Source: Zavarzinella sp. (GTDB taxonomy: Bacteria > Planctomycetota > Planctomycetia > Gemmatales > Gemmataceae). From it: a stretch of 64,000 nt of DNA. The stretch spans positions 62,001 to 126,000 of the forward strand of contig JAWKTI010000001.1 of NCBI GenBank assembly GCA_041399155.1, in the 5' to 3' direction. The notes under the pieces were generated by a model that searched no databases, was not told the origin of the DNA, and saw only the letters and a list, made by a program, of their open reading frames with translations. The position numbers and the translations under genes are program-made. Position 1 is the first letter of the stretch. Every line of letters begins with the position of its first letter. Of this stretch, positions 27,446 through 36,729 are shown one piece after another.

Positions 27446-28189
27446 TTATTCGTTGGAGCAGATCGTTCGTCCACCATCGATGGGCAACGATACACCGGTG
27501 ATAAACTTGTTAAGCCACAAACTTTCCACTGCCTGGGCGATATTTTCCGGGCTGCCTTCTTCTTTCACGAGAGTGCCTGCAATGGCTTCTTCCCGCTCTT
27601 CTGTGGGTAAATCTTCAGGCAGCATCACGGGGCCCGGCAGCAGACAATTCACCCGCACCCGAGGATTGCGTGCGGCAAGTTCCACTGCAAAACACCGGCT
27701 GAGCGTGCTGACGGCACCTTTGGATGGGAAATAGGCCGCATAATTGAGGTATGGGCGGGCTTCGGCCCAGTCGCCAATATTCACAATCAAGCCACCCTGT
27801 GGCTGCTTTGTCATCCGCAGACCCACCTGCTGACAGGTGAGAAACGTTCCTAAACAGTTGGTATCAAAGTGTTTACGCACATCGGCGCCAGTGACTTCTT
27901 CCAGTGGCTTACGTTCCCAGATTGCTGCGGCATTCACCAGCAGATCCACCTGCCCGAAGTGGGCAAACACCTGATCTACCATCACTTGAACAGCCTGTTC
28001 ATCTGCGAGATCGGCCTGAAAGATCTGGCACCGAATTCCTTTTTTTGTCAGGACTTGCGCCAGTTCTGCTGCTTCAGTTGCGGATGAGCGGTAATGCACC
28101 GCAATATCCCAGCCACGTTTAGCCAGATATTGTGCTACCACTGAACCGACACGCTTTTTCCCGCTTCCGGTGATCAATGCAACTGGCAT
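27446..28189 (-). CDS. SDR, pteridine reductase-like
   Basis: A short-chain dehydrogenase beginning MPVALITGSGKKRVGSVVAQYL. The TGxxKRxG form of the cofactor loop is typical of the pteridine reductase/FolM branch (dihydropteridine or dihydromonapterin reduction with NADPH). LVNAAAIWERKPL follows, then a shifted active site (NIGDWAEARPYLNYAAYFPSK) with Tyr and Lys, and GVSLPIDGGRTI at the end. The length is 247 residues. The ATG at 28189 fits the family; the frame extends upstream over the divergent CoaB-like gene. Tetrahydropterin-type cofactors fit the C1 genes seen elsewhere in the window, but the link is inference. Confidence 0.82.
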   Translation of the reverse strand: MPVALITGSGKKRVGSVVAQYLAKRGWDIAVHYRSSATEAAELAQVLTKKGIRCQIFQADLADEQAVQVMVDQVFAHFGQVDLLVNAAAIWERKPLEEVTGADVRKHFDTNCLGTFLTCQQVGLRMTKQPQGGLIVNIGDWAEARPYLNYAAYFPSKGAVSTLSRCFAVELAARNPRVRVNCLLPGPVMLPEDLPTEEREEAIAGTLVKEEGSPENIAQAVESLWLNKFITGVSLPIDGGRTICSNE

Positions 28190-28235
28190 GGCCGCCACTC
28201 CTTTTGTGGTAGAATATTCTTTCATGAGAAGACCT

Positions 28236-28952
28236 ATGAACATCTTAGTCGCGGCAGGCAACACCCAGACACCCATTGATGCCGTGCGGTGCATCACCAA
28301 CGTGTTTACGGGCAGGACGGGTGCCCGCCTGGCCACGGAAGCGACGAATCGTGGGCACCATGTCACGCTGGTTACTTCTCATCCGGAACAGATTTTGCAA
28401 CCAACATCGATTTCCGTGGTGCCTTACCGCACTTACCATGACCTTGACAGTTGTGCGGAAGTGCTGATTCGCCACAAATCGTGGGATGCCATTATTTTTG
28501 CAGCTGCCGTCAGCGATTACCACCTTAGTGGGGTGTATTCCAGATCAGAAAATGACCAGCAAGTACTTTCAGAACAGGCACTTACAGCACTTGACACCAA
28601 CAACAAAATCAGCAGTCAGCATCAGGAATTGTGGCTGAAACTGACCCCCACCGTCAAGATTATTGATCAGATCCGCACCACGTGGGGCTATCGCGGGCTA
28701 CTGGTCAAGTTCAAGTTGGAAGTGGGGATCACCGCACCAGAGTTGCTGGAAATTGCCAAACGCTCGCGTGCCACTTCCGATGCCGATTGGATTGTCGCTA
28801 ACCTGTTTGAAAATTATCAGACCACCGCCTGGATTGGTGATCGCAATGATCAGTTCATTTCGGTTCAACGCGAACAGTTGTCGACAGTTCTACTTGACCA
28901 GCTGGAACAGAAATTTACTTCAGATCCACAATTCGCAAGTTGCGAAAGCTGA
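28236..28952 (+). CDS. CoaB-like phosphopantothenoylcysteine synthase domain protein
   Basis: Matches the CoaB half of Dfp/CoaBC: MNILVAAGNTQTPIDAVRCI, TNVFTGRTGARLATEATNRGH, AAAVSDYHL and LKLTPTVKIIDQIR, with VKFKLEVG close to the end. The flavoprotein decarboxylase half (CoaC) is absent, so this would be a stand-alone synthase joining phosphopantothenate and cysteine in coenzyme A synthesis. The ATG at 28236 is preceded by GAGAAG. It is divergent from the pteridine-reductase-like gene (47 bp apart). Its 3' end overlaps the DUF1080 gene by 38 bp, tail to tail. Confidence 0.8.
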   Translation: MNILVAAGNTQTPIDAVRCITNVFTGRTGARLATEATNRGHHVTLVTSHPEQILQPTSISVVPYRTYHDLDSCAEVLIRHKSWDAIIFAAAVSDYHLSGVYSRSENDQQVLSEQALTALDTNNKISSQHQELWLKLTPTVKIIDQIRTTWGYRGLLVKFKLEVGITAPELLEIAKRSRATSDADWIVANLFENYQTTAWIGDRNDQFISVQREQLSTVLLDQLEQKFTSDPQFASCES

Positions 28953-29985
28953 GGTCGGTGGTAGGATCGTGCCCCTGAATAGAAATGTGGCCTGCGCCCG
29001 CACAATAACCTTTGCGGGCATTCACATCTGCAGCCCGATCATCGTGCCAACTAACCACGGGAATGCCATTCACCCACGTTCGCAGGTGGTTTTTATTGGC
29101 GTATAATGTGGCGTGAAACCACTCCCCATCGGTGGAAACCACCTGGCTTGCTGGTTGCCTGCGATAAATGGCCCCCGTGCCAAAATCAACCGGCTTCGTG
29201 CGGTCATCGCCCATCCATTCATTGCGAATCTGCATCTCGTAACCCTGCTGGTAAACATCCGGCAGGCAGCGGAAAAAGATCCCACTGTTCAGGTGCTTGC
29301 CGTTACTGATGCATTCCAGGTGCAGCAGAAAATTGTCATGCTTTGTAGCAGTTTGCAGGTCGCCCGGCCCATCCTTCACGTTCAAATAACCTTCTTTGGT
29401 AACGGTGTATTGCGATTTGTATTTGTCGCCGGGGAATAACTTCCAGCCTGTTAAGTCTTTCCCATTAAACAACGAAGTGAAATCACTGTTGATGTTCAAA
29501 CGCAGATAGTGAAGTCTGACAGTGGTGCCTGCAGGAATTTTCAGCGACACCGGAACTACAACTTTATTGCCTGATTTCGCAGGATTTCCCCAACCAAAAA
29601 CGTTGACATCGTCTTTTGTTGAATTCACCATGAATTCCGAAATATTTCCATCGGCAGTTTCAACCGTTGGTGGTTTTTTCCCAGTCCAACTCATTTTTAG
29701 CTGAACCAAATGTTTGATTGTGGGTAATAACAAATCGGGTGTGGCAGTGGTTTCTTTCTCCCCACCCAATATGAGAGTGTGATCCTTCACTTTCGCATCG
29801 CCCGTGATTTTCCAGCCCAGCGTACTGGTGCCATCGAAGAACTGCAGCCAGCCTTCCTGCAGTTCTTCTGCAGTCAGTTTTGCTTCATCGGCAGCAAGGC
29901 AAGGTGCATTGGTGGATGCGGCAACGAGGATAACTGCCAGCAGCAATCTGCTTGCAGTTCCAAAAACGGAAGTATTGTTGTTCAT
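28915..29985 (-). CDS. secreted DUF1080 (3-keto-disaccharide hydrolase) protein
   Basis: 356 residues with a signal peptide ending CLAADE. The C-terminal half is a DUF1080/3-keto-disaccharide hydrolase domain: FTSLFNGKDLTGWKLFPGD, then LHLECISNGKHLNSGIFFRC, YEMQIRNEW, TGAIYRRQPAS, GEWFHATLYANKNHLRTWVNG and GHISIQGHDPTTDLSFRNLRI. The N-terminal half (FFDGTSTLGWKITGDAKV) is a partial second repeat of the same lectin-like fold. Such proteins are greatly expanded in planctomycetes and act on sugars outside the cytoplasm. Confidence 0.9.
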   Translation of the reverse strand: MNNNTSVFGTASRLLLAVILVAASTNAPCLAADEAKLTAEELQEGWLQFFDGTSTLGWKITGDAKVKDHTLILGGEKETTATPDLLLPTIKHLVQLKMSWTGKKPPTVETADGNISEFMVNSTKDDVNVFGWGNPAKSGNKVVVPVSLKIPAGTTVRLHYLRLNINSDFTSLFNGKDLTGWKLFPGDKYKSQYTVTKEGYLNVKDGPGDLQTATKHDNFLLHLECISNGKHLNSGIFFRCLPDVYQQGYEMQIRNEWMGDDRTKPVDFGTGAIYRRQPASQVVSTDGEWFHATLYANKNHLRTWVNGIPVVSWHDDRAADVNARKGYCAGAGHISIQGHDPTTDLSFRNLRIVDLK

Positions 29986-30170
29986 TGTCTGGTCGATCCT
30001 GGAAGAGGAACAATTTCCTGTTAGTTATGTTATCCGAAAGTGGGCTGGAATGCAGTTTGCAATCTGTGTGCCAGACACGATTCCCCCACCGCGGGTAGTT
30101 TCGTGGGGCAAAATTGCTAACCTAACGCCAGTTTGCTTCATAGTTTCAAATCACCATTGGAGGCCAAACG

Positions 30171-30554
30171 ATGGATCGAGTTTCACATTTTGAAATTCCG
30201 TTTACCGATCAGAAACGAGCCGCAACCTTCTACCAGAAAGTGTTCGGCTGGGAGATTACGGAAATCCCCGGCATGCCGTACTGGTTTGCTACCACCACAC
30301 CCGTGGGTGAAAACCACATGCCGAAGGAGCCAGGAGCCATCAACGGTGGGTTTTACGAACGCAGCATGGATGCTAGCCCCAACCCGATGATTGTAATCGA
30401 AGTGGCTGATGTTGCGGCACGAGTGCAGGAAGTTTTAATGGCGGGTGGGGAAATTGTCTTCATGCCACGCCAGGTGGGCGATATGGGTCTATACGCCCAG
30501 GTGAAAGATTGCGAAGGTAACTACCTTGGACTGTGGCAGAATCTGCAACAGTGA
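30171..30554 (+). CDS. VOC (glyoxalase-like) family protein
   Basis: A 127-residue vicinal-oxygen-chelate protein with the two-module glyoxalase/bleomycin-resistance fold: VSHFEIPFTDQKRAATFYQK then FGWEITEIPG, and VADVAARVQEVLMAGGEIV then DCEGNYLGLWQN. The His and Glu positions could bind a metal. Enzymatic role unknown. GGAGG lies 7 nt before the ATG at 30171, a strong ribosome binding site. It stands as a single gene. Confidence 0.88.
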   Translation: MDRVSHFEIPFTDQKRAATFYQKVFGWEITEIPGMPYWFATTTPVGENHMPKEPGAINGGFYERSMDASPNPMIVIEVADVAARVQEVLMAGGEIVFMPRQVGDMGLYAQVKDCEGNYLGLWQNLQQ

Positions 30555-30619
30555 GGCAGTTCTCATAGAAATTCAATTTTCAGTGTGTTCACGAATCGAC
30601 AGATTAATCATTCAGATAC

Positions 30620-31927
30620 TTATGCAATCGTTGCCACAATCGAAATGGGTACTTCTGGTGGCACTTCAGCAACTTCAATACCCCCCACGACGTGGGGGAT
30701 TGCATCATTCAGCGTGGTCTGGGTGCGGAAAAACAGGTCGCAGATCGGCTCACCTTTCTGTACCGGATCGCCCAGCTTCTTCAGCAGTCGAATGCCAACA
30801 GCGTGATCGATTTCGTCTTCTGCTTTTGCCCGCCCCCCACCTAACCGCAAGGTGGCAATCCCAAATGCTTCCGCATCCAGTTGAGTCAGGTACCCGGTGC
30901 GGTCGCTGCACACCTGATGAATTTGCCGAACGTGGGGTAACAGGTCGTAATTATCCACAATGCGGGCATCCCCACCTTGCATTTCGATCATTTTCTGAAA
31001 GTTTTCTAATACTTTGCCCGAAGTGATCGCACGTTGAATCATTTGCTGTGCAGTGGGCTGATCCGGTGCAATTTTTGTCAGTAGCAGAATTTCTTCTGCC
31101 AGAGCAAAAGTAACAGTGCCCAGATCGGCTGGGTAGGTGCCTCGCATCATTTCCAGGCACTCCACTACTTCCAGGGTGTGGCCCACCAGATTGCCCAGCG
31201 GCTGATCCATCCGCGTCAGCAGTGCGGTAGTGGTGACATTGTTGGCGTTGCCAACCTGCACAATCGATTCCGCCAGTGCCTGAGCGTCGGCCAGGTGCTT
31301 CATAAATGCCCCACGCCCCACCTTGACATCCATCACCAGATAACGGGTGCCTTCGGCGATTTTTTTGCTGAGGATCGAAGCCGTGATCAGTGGGATGTTT
31401 TCGACGGTACCGGTCACATCTCGCAGGCTGTAAAGCTTGCGGTCTGCTGGTGCCACAGCACTCGTCTGGCCGAACATGCAGCACCCCACCTGTTGCAGAA
31501 TAGGGCGGATTTCTGCTTCTTCCAGTCGCACGCGGAAACCGGGGATCGCTTCCAGCTTATCCAGCGTGCCACCTGTGTGGCCCAACCCCCGCCCGGACAT
31601 CATCGGTACGTAGCACCCACAAGCTGCCAGCAGTGGGGCCAGAACCAACGAGGTTTTGTCCCCCACGCCACCTGTGGAGTGCTTGTCCACCAGTGGGCGA
31701 TCAGTGAAATCGTCCCACTGGAATCGCTGGCCCTGCTGGGCCATGAATCCGGTCAGCATTGCGGTTTCTTCCGCGGTCATCCCGCGCAGGAAAATGGCCA
31801 TCAATAACGCACTTAGCTGGTAATCCGGCCAATCGCCCGTGGCTGCTGCGTAGACAAAGTTGGCAATTTCATCTTCCGTCAGTTCTTTGCCATCGCGTTT
31901 TGCTTTGATGATGTCAACTGCAAGCAT
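30620..31927 (-). CDS. deoA: pyrimidine-nucleoside (thymidine) phosphorylase
   Basis: Phosphorolyses thymidine or uridine to the base and (deoxy)ribose-1-phosphate. The length of 435 residues and the motifs are typical of nucleoside phosphorylase family 2: DIIKAKRDGKELTEDEI, DKHSTGGVGDKTSLVLAP, SGRGLGHTGGTLDKLE, ILSKKIAEG and VMDVKVGRGAFMK, with the C-terminal barrel-sandwich domain (AFGIATLRLGGGRAKAEDEIDHAVG). Whether it prefers thymidine or is a broader Pdp-type enzyme cannot be told. It lies 24 bp after carB on the same strand; upp is at 61 kb. Confidence 0.92.
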   Translation of the reverse strand: MLAVDIIKAKRDGKELTEDEIANFVYAAATGDWPDYQLSALLMAIFLRGMTAEETAMLTGFMAQQGQRFQWDDFTDRPLVDKHSTGGVGDKTSLVLAPLLAACGCYVPMMSGRGLGHTGGTLDKLEAIPGFRVRLEEAEIRPILQQVGCCMFGQTSAVAPADRKLYSLRDVTGTVENIPLITASILSKKIAEGTRYLVMDVKVGRGAFMKHLADAQALAESIVQVGNANNVTTTALLTRMDQPLGNLVGHTLEVVECLEMMRGTYPADLGTVTFALAEEILLLTKIAPDQPTAQQMIQRAITSGKVLENFQKMIEMQGGDARIVDNYDLLPHVRQIHQVCSDRTGYLTQLDAEAFGIATLRLGGGRAKAEDEIDHAVGIRLLKKLGDPVQKGEPICDLFFRTQTTLNDAIPHVVGGIEVAEVPPEVPISIVATIA

Positions 31928-31951
31928 CGGAAACCTGGAAATGATAAGGAG

Positions 31952-34900
31952 TTACGCGTCTAATGCCCGTTGCTGCAAGCTGGTGACGGTGAGGAGCTGC
32001 GAACGAAGAGCCTGGCACGCCTGTGCTGCAGCCTGGGCCGCGGAAAGCGTGGTAATGCAGGTTACACGATTCGCCACGGCAGCAGTGCGGATTTTCTGTT
32101 CATCCGCCAGCATGCTCCGTCGACTGTGGGTATTAATAATCAGGTCGACCTGCTTGTTTTTCATGCGATCGAGCAGGTTTGGTCGGCCTTCCTGCAGTTT
32201 GAAGATCTCTTCGACATCAATTCCCGCCTGCCGCAGGGTATTAGCAGTGCCGCGGGTGGCAATCAGTTGATAGCCAAGGCGGAAGAATTCGCGGGCAATC
32301 GGAATAATTTCCACTTTGTCGCGATCTGCCACCGAAATAAACACAACACCTTCCAGTGGCAGTGCGGAGTTAGCTGCCATTTGTGCTTTTGCAAAGGCCA
32401 TCGGGAACGTATCGTCAATCCCCATCACCTCGCCTGTTGAACGCATTTCCGGCCCAAGCAGAATATTGGCCCCGGGGAACTTGTTGAACGGGAAAACGCT
32501 TTCTTTGACAGAAAAGTACTTGGGAACCACCTGTTCGGTGGGTGCCCCAAGTTCGTCCAGGGTTTTACCCACCATCACCAGTGCTGCCAGGCGGGCCAGT
32601 GGGACGTTGCAGGCCTTTGAAACAAACGGCACGGTGCGGCTGGCACGCGGGTTGGCCTCCAGAACATACACCTCGGGATTGTCGCTGTACGGATTGCTGA
32701 CTGCAAACTGAATGTTCATCAAGCCGATCACGCTTAAGGCTTCCGCCAGTTTCAGCGTTTGCTCTTTAATCACTTCAATGACGGAATCAGGCAAACTGTA
32801 CGGTGGGATCACGCACGCACTGTCGCCGGAATGGATGCCCGCCTCTTCAATGTGCTGCATCACCCCACCAATCAGGGTTCTGCCGGTGTGGTCGCGAACG
32901 CAATCGACATCCACTTCCACAGCGGAAGGCAGGAATTTATCGATCAGCAACTGCTTGCCACCGGAAGCTTCCAGTGCATCGCGGGCGAACTGATTAAATT
33001 CTTCAACGGTGTCGACAATTTTCATGGCCTGCCCACCCAGCACGAAGCTGGGGCGGACCAGCACTGGAAAGCCCAGGCTGCGGGCGATATGCAGGGCTTC
33101 CTGCAAATCTTGCGTGGTGCCGCTTTCAGGCTGCTTCAAGCCCAGATCGACGATTACCTGCTTGAATTCTTCCCGATTTTCTGCCAGGTCGATACTTTTG
33201 ACACTGGTGCCAATAATTTTTACGCCATTATTTTCCAGCGCTTTCGCCAGGTTCAGTGGGGTTTGCCCACCAAACTGCACAATCACGCCTTTCGGCTGCA
33301 CCCGATCGCAGATATTCAGCACATCTTCCACGGTCAGTGGTTCAAAAAAGAGGTGGTCACTGATGTCGTAGTCGGTGCTGACCGTTTCCGGATTCGAATT
33401 GACCATAATTGCTTCGTAACCATTTTGGCGCAAAGCTTTTACGGCTTGAACACAGCAATAGTCGAATTCAATCCCCTGCCCAATCCGGTTGGGCCCACCA
33501 CCAAGGATGATAATCCGTTCCTTCTGTGGGTCAAAGGGCAGCATTTCATCTTCGGGTGGCAGCACTTTTCCGGCACGGTTGGCATCATTGCTTTCTGGTT
33601 GCACCAGTAAGGCAGGTGCCTCGTAAGTGCTGTAATAGTATGGAGTTCTGGCAGCGAACTCGGCGGCACAGGTATCGACCAGCTTATAAACCGCACGGAT
33701 TCCCAGGTCGATTCGCTTGCGACGCACCTCTTTGTCGTTGCAGCCGAACAGATTGGCCAGTTGAATATCCAGGAACCCATTCTGCTTGGCTTTCAGAAGC
33801 AGGTCGAAATCGGCATTTTCCAGCGAGCCGCACGCACTCAGTTCCTCTTCAACTTCCACCAGAATCTGGATTTGCCGCAGAAACCACGGATCAATAAACG
33901 TGCGTCGCTGGATATCTTCCAGGGACATGCCCGCTTTGTAGGCATACCGGATATACCAGGCACGTTCTGCATTGGGGGTGGACAGTTTTGCAACAATTTC
34001 TTCCTGCGTGGGTGGCTTTGCCGATGTCCACAGGTCGAAACGGTCGCACCCCAGGCCAAATCGCCGCACTTCCAGACCCCGTAAGGCTTTCTGGAACGAT
34101 TCGCGGAAATTCCGGCCAATCGCCATCGTTTCCCCCACCGATTTCATCTGGGTGGTGAGGCGTTCATCCGCACCAAAGAAGCGGTCGAAGTTGAATCGTG
34201 GGATTTTCGTTACCACGTAATCAATCGTGGGCTCAAAACAGGCGGAAGTATCGCGGGTAATATCGTTGCGAAGTTCATCCAGCGTGTAACCCACGGCCAG
34301 CTTGGCAGCAATTTTCGCAATCGGAAAGCCAGTGGCCTTCGAAGCCAGCGCACTCGACCGAGAGACGCGGGGATTCATTTCAATTACAATCATCCGACCA
34401 TTCGCCGGATTGATCGCAAATTGAATGTTCGAACCACCCGTTTCAACACCGATTTCGCGGATAATTGCTTTGGCAGCATCGCGCATCCGCTGGTATTCTT
34501 TATCCGAAAGCGTTTGTGCGGGTGCCACGGTAATGCTGTCGCCGGTGTGCACACCCATCGGATCGAGATTTTCGATAGAGCAGATAATCACCACGTTATC
34601 TGCTTTGTCCCGCATCACTTCCAGTTCGTATTCTTTCCAGCCAATGACCGATTCTTCCACCAGCACCTGCGTGGTGGGGGAAAGTTCCAGCCCGTGGGAC
34701 AACAAATTAATGAATTCCTCACGATTATAGGCGATGCCACCCCCTGTGCCGCCCATGGTGAAGCTGGGACGCAGCACGCACGGCAGGCCGATCTCTTCGA
34801 TCAGGGCCAGCCCGTCTGTTAAGGTGGTGACCACCTTGGATTTGGGCACATCCAGACCAAGTTTGATCATGGCGACTTTAAATTTGTCGCGGTCTTCGGC

Positions 34901-35275
34901 CTTATCGATCACATCGGGCTTGGCCGCAATCATTTCGACGCCGAACTTTTCCAGGATCTTGTGTTCGTGCAGTGCCATCGCCGTATTGAGTGCCGTTTGC
35001 CCACCCAACGTGGGGAGCAGTGCGTCCGGACGCTCCTTTTCGATGATTTTTGCCACCACTTCCCAGGTGATTGGCTCGATATAGGTCTGGTCGGCCATTT
35101 CCGGGTCGGTCATGATGGTGGCCGGGTTGGAATTCACCAACACCACTTCAAAACCTTCTTCCCGCAGTGCTTTGCAGGCCTGCGTGCCGGAGTAATCAAA
35201 CTCGCACGCCTGCCCAATAATAATGGGGCCAGAACCAATCAGAAGGATTTTTTTAATGTCGGTGCGCTTCGGCAT
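31952..35275 (-). CDS. carB: carbamoyl-phosphate synthase large subunit
   Basis: Makes carbamoyl phosphate from bicarbonate, ATP and glutamine-derived ammonia, for pyrimidines and arginine. The full length of 1107 residues shows the two ATP-grasp halves: GSGPIIIGQACEFDYSGTQA with SFTMGGTGGGIAYN, and GGGPNRIGQGIEFDYCCVQA with SFVLGGQAMKIV. The C-terminal MGS-like allosteric domain follows (VFISVADRDKVE, RGTANTLRQAGID). It is about 20-30 residues longer than the E. coli enzyme. The small subunit carA is not in the window. A perfect parS-like site lies 141 bp upstream of its start. Confidence 0.97.
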   Translation of the reverse strand: MPKRTDIKKILLIGSGPIIIGQACEFDYSGTQACKALREEGFEVVLVNSNPATIMTDPEMADQTYIEPITWEVVAKIIEKERPDALLPTLGGQTALNTAMALHEHKILEKFGVEMIAAKPDVIDKAEDRDKFKVAMIKLGLDVPKSKVVTTLTDGLALIEEIGLPCVLRPSFTMGGTGGGIAYNREEFINLLSHGLELSPTTQVLVEESVIGWKEYELEVMRDKADNVVIICSIENLDPMGVHTGDSITVAPAQTLSDKEYQRMRDAAKAIIREIGVETGGSNIQFAINPANGRMIVIEMNPRVSRSSALASKATGFPIAKIAAKLAVGYTLDELRNDITRDTSACFEPTIDYVVTKIPRFNFDRFFGADERLTTQMKSVGETMAIGRNFRESFQKALRGLEVRRFGLGCDRFDLWTSAKPPTQEEIVAKLSTPNAERAWYIRYAYKAGMSLEDIQRRTFIDPWFLRQIQILVEVEEELSACGSLENADFDLLLKAKQNGFLDIQLANLFGCNDKEVRRKRIDLGIRAVYKLVDTCAAEFAARTPYYYSTYEAPALLVQPESNDANRAGKVLPPEDEMLPFDPQKERIIILGGGPNRIGQGIEFDYCCVQAVKALRQNGYEAIMVNSNPETVSTDYDISDHLFFEPLTVEDVLNICDRVQPKGVIVQFGGQTPLNLAKALENNGVKIIGTSVKSIDLAENREEFKQVIVDLGLKQPESGTTQDLQEALHIARSLGFPVLVRPSFVLGGQAMKIVDTVEEFNQFARDALEASGGKQLLIDKFLPSAVEVDVDCVRDHTGRTLIGGVMQHIEEAGIHSGDSACVIPPYSLPDSVIEVIKEQTLKLAEALSVIGLMNIQFAVSNPYSDNPEVYVLEANPRASRTVPFVSKACNVPLARLAALVMVGKTLDELGAPTEQVVPKYFSVKESVFPFNKFPGANILLGPEMRSTGEVMGIDDTFPMAFAKAQMAANSALPLEGVVFISVADRDKVEIIPIAREFFRLGYQLIATRGTANTLRQAGIDVEEIFKLQEGRPNLLDRMKNKQVDLIINTHSRRSMLADEQKIRTAAVANRVTCITTLSAAQAAAQACQALRSQLLTVTSLQQRALDA

Positions 35276-35415
35276 GGTGCAGAACGTTGTACAGCTAAGG
35301 GTTCGTGGAAAGCAGTTAATAACTTAACTGATTTACAAATTATGCCTGTTGAAACCAATAAGAATCTGCAAAGGTGGGAGCCCGAACAATTAGATACTTG
35401 TACAAATATCGAAAA

Positions 35416-35431
35416 TGTTCCACGTGGAACA
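35416..35431. promoter_or_regulatory. perfect parS-like ParB site
   Basis: TGTTCCACGTGGAACA is a perfect 16-bp palindrome that matches the ParB-binding parS form (TGTTnCACGTGnAACA) at every position. It lies in the intergenic gap between the carB start and the intI stop. With the near-match at 1146-1161 there are two such sites 34 kb apart, both outside genes. In other bacteria parS sites cluster near the replication origin. The ParB genes would have to lie outside this window. Confidence 0.7.
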
Positions 35432-35468
35432 CTGATGTCCGTACGAATGTCATTGCATCCAGTGTGCT

Positions 35469-36440
35469 TTACAGCCGATCCAGCGGACTTTGTACCCCAC
35501 TGGCACCCCGTTGCAGCACGTGGGTGTAAATCATGGTCGTACTGATATCAGAATGACCCAGCAACTCCTGCACGGTTTGAATGTCGTAACCTGCTTCCAG
35601 TAAATGAGTTGCGAACGAATGCCGAAAAGTGTGGCACGACACTTTTTTGGTTATTGTGGATGAATCGACCGCCAGCTTGACTGCTTTCTGCAACGAAGTT
35701 TCGTGAATGTGGTGCCTTCCGAAAACACCCGGTTTCTGCGGATCGCTGCTGATTCTGGGCGAAGGAAACAGATATTGCCACTTCAATTCCCCACCTGCGT
35801 TGGGGTATTGCTCTGCCAGTGCTGATGGCAGGGAAACAAATCCGTGACCTGCTGCCAGATCCTCTTCATGGAGTCGTTGAACCTTGTAAATCTGCTCATT
35901 CAGACGATCGTACAGTTTTTCTGGCAAAGGCACCACGCGGTCTTTGTCACCTTTTCCGCCACGCACCAGAATCTGCCGGCGTTGAAAGTCGATGTCGTTC
36001 ACCCGCAGCCGACAACATTCTAACACTCGCATGCCTGTACCATAAAGCAATTCTGCTGCCAGTTTCTGTTCGGGATGAATTCTGTCTATTAATCGCCTCA
36101 CTTCGCCAATGCTAAGCACCACCGGCAGCTTCATTGTGCGTTGTGCCCGCAGTGCATGGATTGGGGACAATTCGATCTTCAGAACCTTCTGATAAAGAAA
36201 CAGGATTGCCGAATATGCCTGATTCTGGGTACTGGCAGAAGCCTGCCGTTCCCCAGCCAGATTGCGGAGAAACGCTTCGATTTCTGCCACCCCCATTGTC
36301 GATGGGTGCTTCTTTTGATGGAATTTGATGAACTGGATAATCCAATCGATGTAGGCTTTCTCGGTGCGATGAGAATATTTTAATAGGCGACAGGTCTCCC
36401 GCACCCGATCAAGGAGTTTGGGCGGCTTTGCAACGGACAT
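35469..36440 (-). CDS. intI: integron integrase IntI (tyrosine recombinase)
   Basis: A 323-residue tyrosine recombinase that catalyses attI x attC cassette recombination. The catalytic set is complete: R138 (GTGMRVLECC), K163 (GGKGDKDR), H270/R273 (HTFRHSFATH), H296 (LGHSDISTT) and nucleophile Y305 (IYTHV). It has the insertion found only in integron integrases, about residues 200-228 (LPSALAEQYPNAGGELKWQY), and the IntI-type C-terminus GVQSPLDRL. The N-terminal SAM-like domain starts LLDRVRETCRLLKYSHRTE. The ATG at 36440 has GAGGA just before it; the frame extends to 36530 without support. It is oriented away from the plus-strand cassette genes beyond 36.7 kb. Confidence 0.93.
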   Translation of the reverse strand: MSVAKPPKLLDRVRETCRLLKYSHRTEKAYIDWIIQFIKFHQKKHPSTMGVAEIEAFLRNLAGERQASASTQNQAYSAILFLYQKVLKIELSPIHALRAQRTMKLPVVLSIGEVRRLIDRIHPEQKLAAELLYGTGMRVLECCRLRVNDIDFQRRQILVRGGKGDKDRVVPLPEKLYDRLNEQIYKVQRLHEEDLAAGHGFVSLPSALAEQYPNAGGELKWQYLFPSPRISSDPQKPGVFGRHHIHETSLQKAVKLAVDSSTITKKVSCHTFRHSFATHLLEAGYDIQTVQELLGHSDISTTMIYTHVLQRGASGVQSPLDRL

Positions 36441-36729
36441 TTCCTCATCCCACGGCGAAAAATTCTGTAAATGATTGTAAAAATGACAATTTTTTGCTTG
36501 TGAGACTTCTGGCGATAGGCTAGCATGCAAACTGTCGTCTGTGTGGACGATGGTGGGTTAGAAAGAGTATAGCCCAGAAATAACAGAATTGCAAGCGAAT
36601 TAGATGGCAAGTAAATCTATTGAATAATTCCTTGGCGAGTACTGGTCGTGTCGTTGACGTACTTCAAAGTCGCACCTGGTATTTGTCTTGCAAAAGTACT
36701 GTTAGTTATTTCCAAAGTTTTTCCCATAC
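36441..36729. other. intI leader, candidate attI region
   Basis: 289 bp between the intI start and the first cassette gene, where an integron has its attI site and usually a cassette promoter. Two GTTRRRY-like sites are seen on the plus strand: GTTAGAA at 36557 and GTTAGTT at 36701, each with one mismatch. The second lies just 29 bp before the first cassette gene. No clear promoter pair could be assigned. Confidence 0.35.

Noticed and set aside
32759..33610. Open frame of 283 codons on the plus strand
   Set aside because: Antisense to carB, without family features or start signals.
35469..36440. Ordinary XerC/XerD or phage integrase
   Set aside because: The IntI-specific insertion and C-terminus are present, while the separate gene at 50158-51072 is the cellular Xer-type enzyme.
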